DNA from: Streptomyces sp. AW19M42
Lineage (GTDB): Bacteria > Actinomycetota > Actinomycetes > Streptomycetales > Streptomycetaceae
Reading direction: 5' to 3'
Assembly: GCA_000470535.1 (NCBI GenBank)
Contig: CBRG010000188.1
Coordinates: 1-37,447 of the forward strand
DNA length: 37,447 nucleotides
Positions 32,659-37,447 of the stretch are shown here, piece by piece; position 1 is the stretch's first letter, and each line of letters starts with the position of its first letter. Both the position numbers and the translations under genes were made by a program. The notes below the pieces were generated by a model. That model did not search any database. It was not told the DNA's origin and worked only from the letters and a program-made list of their open reading frames with translations.

Positions 32659-35195
32659 GCGGTGTCCTCCCGCCGTGTGCCCATGGTCCGCAGCAGGTAG
32701 GGCAGCGTGCCGCCGGCCAGCAGGACGTTCCACTCACCGGCCGACCGCACGTCCGCCCTTACGGTGAACCCGATGCCGTCGGCCGTGACACGGGCCTCGC
32801 CGTCCCCGCGCACCTGCGACAGATCGATGTCGAAGTCCTCGCGGCCCGTCAGACCGAGGTCGCTCCAGCTCCGCCCGGTGGGCAGGAGCAGGGGCAGGAT
32901 GCCCATGGCGCACAGGTTGGCCCGGTGGATGCGCTCGAAGTCCTCGGCGAGAACCGCGCGGACGCCGAGCAGCCAGGGGCCCTTGGCGGCCCAGTCACGG
33001 GAGGATCCCATGCCGTAGCCGCGCCCCGCCAGGACGATCAGGGGGGTGCCGCTCCCGGTGTAGCGCCGTGCGGCGTCGTAGACGGGCAGCCGCTCATCGC
33101 TGGGCAGGTGCAGGGTGGTGCCGCCGCTGTCGCCTTCGCCCACCAGCAGGTTGCGCAGCCGCGGGTTGCTGAAGGTGCCGCGGGCCATCACCTCGTGGTT
33201 GCCCCGGCGGGAGCCGTAGGAGTTGAAGTCCTGTACGCCCCTCTCCCGCAGGTACTCCCCGGCCGGGGAGGCCGCCGGGATGGCGCCGACGGGAGAGATG
33301 TGGTCGGTGCTGACGTGGTCGCCGAGGGCCACCAGGGCGCGTGCCCCGCTCAGGACGGGAAGCCCGCCCTCGCAGTCCACGTACGCGGGCGGACGGATGT
33401 AGGTGGAGGACTCGTCCCACGCGTACATCTCGCTGTCGGCGGCGGTGATCGCCTCCCACGCGGGCTGTGGTGTGTGGTCGGGTGCGAACACCTCGGGAGT
33501 GACGTACCGCGCCTCCAGCTCGCGAAGCTCGCCGGCGTGCGGCCACAGGTCCCGCAGGTGTACGGGTCTGCCGTCGCGGTCCATGCCCAGTGGCCGGCTC
33601 TCCAGGTCCGTGCGGACGTTGCCGACCAGAGCGAGTGCGACGACGAGGGCGGGCGAGGCGAGGTAGCCGGCGCGGACCTGGCTGTGGACCCGGGAGGCGA
33701 AATTCCGATTGCCGCTCAGTACGGCGGCCACGGTCAGGTCCGCGCGGTCGACGGCCTCGCCGATGCCCTCGTTGAGGGGGCCGCTACCGCCGTTGCAGGT
33801 CATGCAGCCGTACCCGGCGACGTGGAAGCCGAGCGTCTCCAGGTCGGTGAGGAGTCCGGCGTCGGCCAGGTAGCGGGTGACGGCTCTGGAGCCGGGCGAC
33901 AGGCTGGTCTTGACGTGGGCGGGCACGCGGAGACCGCGCTCGACGGCGCGCTTCGCGAGCAGGCCGGCGGCGAGCATGGCCTTGGGGTTGGAGGTGCTGG
34001 TGCAGGAGGTGATGGCGGCGACGACGAGGTCACCGTCCTGGACACCGGCCTCGCTCCGCAGACCCTGCGGGCAGAGCGCGGCCAGCGAACCCGGCAGTTC
34101 GCCCAGGGAGATGCGCTGGTCGGGGCGGCTGGGGCCGGCCAGGCCCGGGCCCACCTCGCCCAGGTCGAAGGTGAGGGTTCGCCGGAAGGCGGGCTCGGCG
34201 CCCTCCCGGAGCAGGCGCTGCTCCCGGCAGTACTCCCGTACGCGGGTCACCGCCGCCTCGTCGCGCCCAGTTCGCCGCAGGTAGTCGAGGGTCTCCTCGT
34301 CCACCGGGAAGAACGCCGACATGGCGCCGTACTCGGGGGCCATGTTGGCCACCGTGCAGCGGTCCGGCGCGGAGAGATCCTCGACGCCGGGGCCGGTGAA
34401 CTCCACCATCAGGCCCTGGACGTTCTCCTCGCGGAGGCGGCGGGTCAGAGCCAGGACCACGTCAGTGGGCGATGTCCCGGGGCTGACGGTGCCGGTCAGC
34501 CGCACCCCCACGATCGGCGGGATGCGGATCGCCTGGGCCAGGCCCAGCATCTGCGCCTCGGCCTCCAGGCCGCCGACGCCCCAGCCGAGCACGCCCAGGC
34601 CGTTGACCATGGTCGTGTGGCTGTCGGTGCCCAGGACGGTGTCCGGCATCAGGGAGCCGTCGGGGCCCTCGGTGACGACGGTGGCCAGCTGTTCCAGATT
34701 GACCTGGTGGACGATGCCGCGTCCCGGCGGGATGACCCGCACCCCGTCGAAGACGCCTTCGGCCCACTTGAGAAAGGCGTAGCGCTCGTGGTTGCGGGAC
34801 ATCTCCAGGGCCTCGTTCAGGCCCAGGGCATCCGGGCGGCCCGCCCAGTCGGCCTGCACCGAGTGGTCGACGACCACGTCGACGGGGAGGGCCGGGTTGA
34901 CGCGGCCCGGCTCGGCAGCCCGGTCGCGCAGTACGGCCAGGTCGACCAGGAGCGGGATGCCGGTGTAGTCCTGCACCAGGATGCGGGCGGGGCGGAACGG
35001 CATCTCCAGGGCCGGGTCCTCGCCGAGTGCCAGGCGCTTGCCCAGGACCGCGGCCTGCGCGGGGTCTTCGCCCCTCAGCAGCGATTCCAGCAGGACGCGG
35101 CCGGTATAGGGGACGGCGCCGAGGTCGAAGCCGTGCTTTTCGGCGAAGTCCGGCAGCCGCCACGGCAGGGGGGAGGAGACGGGCATGGTGCTCAT
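32655..35195 (-). CDS. Second, divergent aconitase for the biosynthetic pathway
   Basis: This 846-residue protein is full-length aconitase but clearly diverged from AcnA in the same window. Cluster ligands are kept in ITSCTSTSNPKAML (near 33985-34015) and GCMTCNGGSGPL (near 33783-33811). The second motif differs from the Acn[10 protein letters not shown] at several residues around the ligands. [34 protein letters not shown] and [12 protein letters not shown] remain, so hydratase chemistry is expected. ATG 35195 overlaps the citrate synthase stop (ATGA). A dedicated aconitase beside a citrate synthase-like gene recalls Pmi of phosphinothricin and FrbA of FR-900098 pathways, which isomerise citrate analogues. 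The alternative is a resistant spare copy against an aconitase-inhibiting product. Confidence 0.95.
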   Translation of the reverse strand: MSTMPVSSPLPWRLPDFAEKHGFDLGAVPYTGRVLLESLLRGEDPAQAAVLGKRLALGEDPALEMPFRPARILVQDYTGIPLLVDLAVLRDRAAEPGRVNPALPVDVVVDHSVQADWAGRPDALGLNEALEMSRNHERYAFLKWAEGVFDGVRVIPPGRGIVHQVNLEQLATVVTEGPDGSLMPDTVLGTDSHTTMVNGLGVLGWGVGGLEAEAQMLGLAQAIRIPPIVGVRLTGTVSPGTSPTDVVLALTRRLREENVQGLMVEFTGPGVEDLSAPDRCTVANMAPEYGAMSAFFPVDEETLDYLRRTGRDEAAVTRVREYCREQRLLREGAEPAFRRTLTFDLGEVGPGLAGPSRPDQRISLGELPGSLAALCPQGLRSEAGVQDGDLVVAAITSCTSTSNPKAMLAAGLLAKRAVERGLRVPAHVKTSLSPGSRAVTRYLADAGLLTDLETLGFHVAGYGCMTCNGGSGPLNEGIGEAVDRADLTVAAVLSGNRNFASRVHSQVRAGYLASPALVVALALVGNVRTDLESRPLGMDRDGRPVHLRDLWPHAGELRELEARYVTPEVFAPDHTPQPAWEAITAADSEMYAWDESSTYIRPPAYVDCEGGLPVLSGARALVALGDHVSTDHISPVGAIPAASPAGEYLRERGVQDFNSYGSRRGNHEVMARGTFSNPRLRNLLVGEGDSGGTTLHLPSDERLPVYDAARRYTGSGTPLIVLAGRGYGMGSSRDWAAKGPWLLGVRAVLAEDFERIHRANLCAMGILPLLLPTGRSWSDLGLTGREDFDIDLSQVRGDGEARVTADGIGFTVRADVRSAGEWNVLLAGGTLPYLLRTMGTRREDTA

Positions 35196-36613
35196 CGCGC
35201 GGCTCCCGCGGGGTAGGCCAGACCGCGCGGGCCCGCGTAGGCCAGCAGCGGCCGGATGAGGACGTTGTTGGCGTGCTGCTCCAGCGCCTGAGCCACCCAG
35301 CCGGGCGCCCGTCCGACGACGAACAGGGCGACGGCCAGGTCGTCCGGCAGCCCCAGGAGGCGGTAGGAGAGACCGGCGTAGAGGTCGACGTTGGCGGCGA
35401 CGCCGTGCCGCTGCCAGGGCCGCATCGCGGCGGCGACCGCGTCCAGGATGTCGAGGCCGGTGCGGTCGCCGCGTTCCTCGCTCAGCTCGACGACGCTGGC
35501 ACGCAGATGGCGCACGCGCGGGTCCTCGGTGCGGTAGACGCGGTGGCCGAAGCCCATAACGGGCTCGCCCCGGCCCCGGAGGGCGGCGACGTGGGCCTCG
35601 GCGTTCTCGGGGGTGCCGACCTCGTCAACGAGTCCGATGACCCGTTCGGCGGCGCCGCCGTGCACCGAACCGGAGAAGGCGGCGATGGCGGCGGTGAGCG
35701 CCGCGGTCATGTCGGCGCGGCAGCCGATGGCGACGCGGGCGGTGAACGCGGAGGCGTTGGACCCGTGGTCGGCGTGGACGACGAAGCCCTTGTCGATCAC
35801 GCGGACCGCGGCCGGGGTGGGCTTCTCCCCCAGCAGCACGGTGAGAAACGCCTCGGCGTGGCCGGCATCCTCGCGTGGCCAGAGCGGTTCACGGCCGCTG
35901 CGGAAGGCGTGGTGCGCCGCGACGATCATCGGTATGCGGGCGATGAGTTCGATTCCGGCTTCGAGGGCCTCCGTGTAGCTCTCGTCGGCGCCCGCCGCCC
36001 GGCGGGCGCCGAACGCGCCGAGCGCCGAGACGCAGGTACGCAGAGCCTCCATCGGGTGGGCGTGCGCGAGGGACCGGACGAGGTCCAGGACCGGCGCGGG
36101 CAGCGTGCGGGCCGCGCGCAACTGCTTGGCGAAGCCCTGGAGGGCGGCAGCGTCGGGGAGGTGGCCGTGGACCAGCAGGTGGGCGACCTCCTCGAAGGAG
36201 GCGTGCTCGGCCAGGTCGTGGATGCTGTAGCCCCGGTACTCCAGGGTGCCCTCGGCGCCGTCGATGAGGGTGATGGCGGACTGGTCGAAGGTGACGCTCT
36301 CCAGACCCCGGTGGACGGTGCCGTCGAGCGGCGTTACGTCGGGGGCGCCGGCGCGGGGCGCGGGCGCTGTGGAGCCGGCGGCGGCCGCGGGGTCCGCCAG
36401 GCCGTCGGCGAAGGCGCGCACTGCGCCGAGCGTGCGCAGTTCCAGCATGAGGTCGTCGCCGATCTCGACGCCGTACTCCTGCTCCAGGGCGACGATGAGC
36501 GCGACGTGGCCGAGCGAGTCCCACTCGCGGACGGACTGGTAGGCGAGATCGCCGGTGAGACGATCCTCGGTGATTCCCAGGGTGCGGGCGAGGAGTTGGT
36601 CGACTGTGCTCAC
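35192..36613 (-). CDS. Acyl carrier protein-citrate synthase fusion
   Basis: Residues 1-75 form a carrier domain: QLLARTLGITEDRL, then REWDSLGHVALIVALEQEYG, with Ser33 as the phosphopantetheine site. An Ala/Pro linker (about 76-94) leads to a full citrate/2-methylcitrate synthase domain (GLESVTFDQSAITLIDG to the C-terminus). Its catalytic residues are kept: His318 in SVHGGAAE, His357 in MGFGHRVY and Asp410 in NVDLYAGL. The GGAN motif of typical enzymes is GGAA here. The start is GTG 36613 with GAGAGG 5 nt upstream; a longer frame upstream only overlaps the adenylation gene. Citrate synthases normally use acyl-CoA. A fused carrier next to an adenylation enzyme implies a protein-bound acyl donor. 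I know of no described enzyme with this architecture. Confidence 0.93.
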   Translation of the reverse strand: MSTVDQLLARTLGITEDRLTGDLAYQSVREWDSLGHVALIVALEQEYGVEIGDDLMLELRTLGAVRAFADGLADPAAAAGSTAPAPRAGAPDVTPLDGTVHRGLESVTFDQSAITLIDGAEGTLEYRGYSIHDLAEHASFEEVAHLLVHGHLPDAAALQGFAKQLRAARTLPAPVLDLVRSLAHAHPMEALRTCVSALGAFGARRAAGADESYTEALEAGIELIARIPMIVAAHHAFRSGREPLWPREDAGHAEAFLTVLLGEKPTPAAVRVIDKGFVVHADHGSNASAFTARVAIGCRADMTAALTAAIAAFSGSVHGGAAERVIGLVDEVGTPENAEAHVAALRGRGEPVMGFGHRVYRTEDPRVRHLRASVVELSEERGDRTGLDILDAVAAAMRPWQRHGVAANVDLYAGLSYRLLGLPDDLAVALFVVGRAPGWVAQALEQHANNVLIRPLLAYAGPRGLAYPAGAAR

Positions 36614-36618
36614 AATGG

Positions 36619-36624
36619 CCTCTC
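36619..36624 (-). promoter_or_regulatory. Ribosome binding site that sets the start of the carrier-citrate synthase gene
   Basis: GAGAGG on the minus strand ends 5 nt before the GTG at 36613. This fixes the protein N-terminus directly before the carrier domain and rejects a much longer reading of the same frame. Confidence 0.7.
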
Positions 36625-36660
36625 TTCGGGCGGCGTTTGGTAAAGAGGTGGGGGCGGCGG

Positions 36661-37447
36661 TCACAGGCCGGCCCGGAGGCGGTCGCGCAGTGCGCCTCGG
36701 TCGGCCTTGCCGTTGCCGTTGACGGGCATCTCGGCCACCACATGGATGTGGGCGGGTGTCATGTAGGGGGGCAGCGTGGCCTCGCAGGCCGCGGTGAGCG
36801 CCGTGGAATCGACGTCGCCGCAGACGACAGCGGTCACGGTGTTGGCGTCCGGCCACTGCAGGGCGACCGCCTCCACAGCGCCGGCCCGCCGTAGGACGGC
36901 CTCGATCTCGCCCAGTTCGACGCGGTAGCCGCCGACCTTGATCTGCTGGTCGTTGCGGCCCAGACAGACGTAGGCGTCGTCCTGCCTGCGCACCAGGTCG
37001 CCGGTGCGGTAGTAGGTTCGCCCCTCGTACGGGAAGAACCGCTCGGCGGTGAGTTCGGGCGCCCGCCAGTAGCCAGGGGTGGTCTGCGGGCCCGCCATGC
37101 ACAGCTCCCCCACCTGACCGTCCGCCACTGGGGTGCCGTTCTCACCGATCACCAGCGGATGCAGGCCCGGGTAGGGGCGGCCGATCGGCACGTTGTCGTG
37201 GACGCAGCCCGCCGGCCCGGTGACCGGGTCCCAGCGGTGCACCGTGCAGGCGATGGTCAGTTCGGTGGGCCCGTACAGGTTCTCCACCACCGACCGGGGG
37301 GCGGCCGCCTGCCAGGCCTCGGCGGTCTCGCGGGGCAGCGCCTCGCCGCAGAACAGGCTCCAGCGCAGCGTGGGCATCGTCCCGGGGCGGAGCACCCCGC
37401 GCCGCCGCAGGACGGCGGCGACGGACGGCACGGAGAACCAGACGGTG
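36661..37447 (-). CDS. Amino acid adenylation enzyme, partial (C-terminal part)
   Basis: The gene runs off the right edge, so only the last 260 or so residues are seen. The adenylation core motifs appear in order: TVWFSVPS, ENLYGPTELT (A5), GELCMAGPQTTPGYW (A6), YRTGDLV (A7), GRNDQQIKVGGYRVELGEIE (A8) and NGNGKADR with the catalytic lysine (A10). The protein ends about 15 residues after A10, with no carrier or condensation domain attached. It is thus a stand-alone enzyme whose natural partner is the carrier domain of the next gene, 47 bp downstream. The specificity code is incomplete, so the substrate (amino acid or other small acid) cannot be read. Confidence 0.9.
   Translation of the reverse strand, partial: TVWFSVPSVAAVLRRRGVLRPGTMPTLRWSLFCGEALPRETAEAWQAAAPRSVVENLYGPTELTIACTVHRWDPVTGPAGCVHDNVPIGRPYPGLHPLVIGENGTPVADGQVGELCMAGPQTTPGYWRAPELTAERFFPYEGRTYYRTGDLVRRQDDAYVCLGRNDQQIKVGGYRVELGEIEAVLRRAGAVEAVALQWPDANTVTAVVCGDVDSTALTAACEATLPPYMTPAHIHVVAEMPVNGNGKADRGALRDRLRAGL

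Noticed and set aside
30272..32737. Reading the epimerase frame as one 821-residue protein
   Set aside because: The N-terminal part is an Arg/Pro-rich shadow of the unknown 458-residue gene. The epimerase has its own ATG and GAGGAGG.
32583..35216. 877-codon open frame on the + strand opposite the second aconitase
   Set aside because: Same shadow effect as with acnA; the minus-strand frame has all aconitase motifs.
35192..37102. Upstream extension of the carrier-citrate synthase frame to 37102
   Set aside because: The extra 160 residues are out-of-frame adenylation-gene sequence. A GTG with GAGAGG at the right spacing begins just before the carrier domain.
24872..37447. Phosphonate or phosphinate cluster
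   Set aside because: The citrate synthase-aconitase pairing suggested it, but no PEP mutase, phosphonopyruvate decarboxylase or other C-P gene is present in the window. It stays open only for sequence beyond the right edge.

Overview
The window is high-GC actinobacterial DNA, almost certainly from Streptomyces. It has GTG/TTG starts, very GC-rich third codon positions, dense GTGA/ATGA stop-start overlaps, a housekeeping aconitase near a helix-turn-helix/MurA fusion gene (an arrangement I recall from S. coelicolor), and accessory natural-product genes.

Left arm (about 1-17,600, mostly conserved). Five + strand genes at 406-4745 form a stressosome-type operon: RsbR, RsbS, RsbT, an ATPase fused to an RsbX-like phosphatase, and an RsbU-like phosphatase. 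It converges on acnA (5501-8227, minus) across two hairpin terminators. Upstream of acnA are two strong palindromes. Then follow a membrane-anchored glutaredoxin, a TetR/MMPL-exporter divergent pair, a methyltransferase whose stop codon lies inside the terminal repeat of a 162-bp MITE-like element, two VOC proteins flanking a frameshifted AraC gene, a MOSC protein, and the HTH-MurA fusion with a palindrome 11 bp before its ATG.

Middle (about 17,650-24,870, accessory). A minus-strand trio encodes a methyltransferase, an NYH-type cyclodipeptide synthase and a cytochrome P450, a compact modified-diketopiperazine cluster. Upstream lie a decayed fragment of a regulator, an intact paralogue of that regulator (XRE plus TPR-like repeats), a signal-peptide remnant and an internally deleted IS3-family remnant.

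Right arm (24,872 to the window edge, minus). Ten tightly packed genes appear to form one transcript that enters from beyond the right edge: amino-acid-type adenylation enzyme (partial), carrier protein-citrate synthase fusion, a second divergent aconitase, an unrecognised 458-residue protein, an enolase-superfamily dipeptide epimerase, a D-2-hydroxyacid dehydrogenase, an NtaA/SnaA/DszA-type flavin monooxygenase, a flavin reductase and two ATP-grasp ligases. My reading is a dedicated copy of the first TCA-cycle steps run on a carrier-bound acyl group: the adenylation enzyme loads the carrier domain, the fused citrate synthase condenses it with a 2-oxoacid such as oxaloacetate, the special aconitase isomerises the product, and the dehydrogenase oxidises it to a 2-oxoacid. 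Flavin-dependent oxidation, ATP-grasp peptide bond formation and epimerisation would follow. This resembles the logic of phosphinothricin and FR-900098 biosynthesis, but no phosphonate gene is visible here and the thioester is on a protein rather than CoA. This is the best candidate for an undescribed system in the window. The step order and product are inference.
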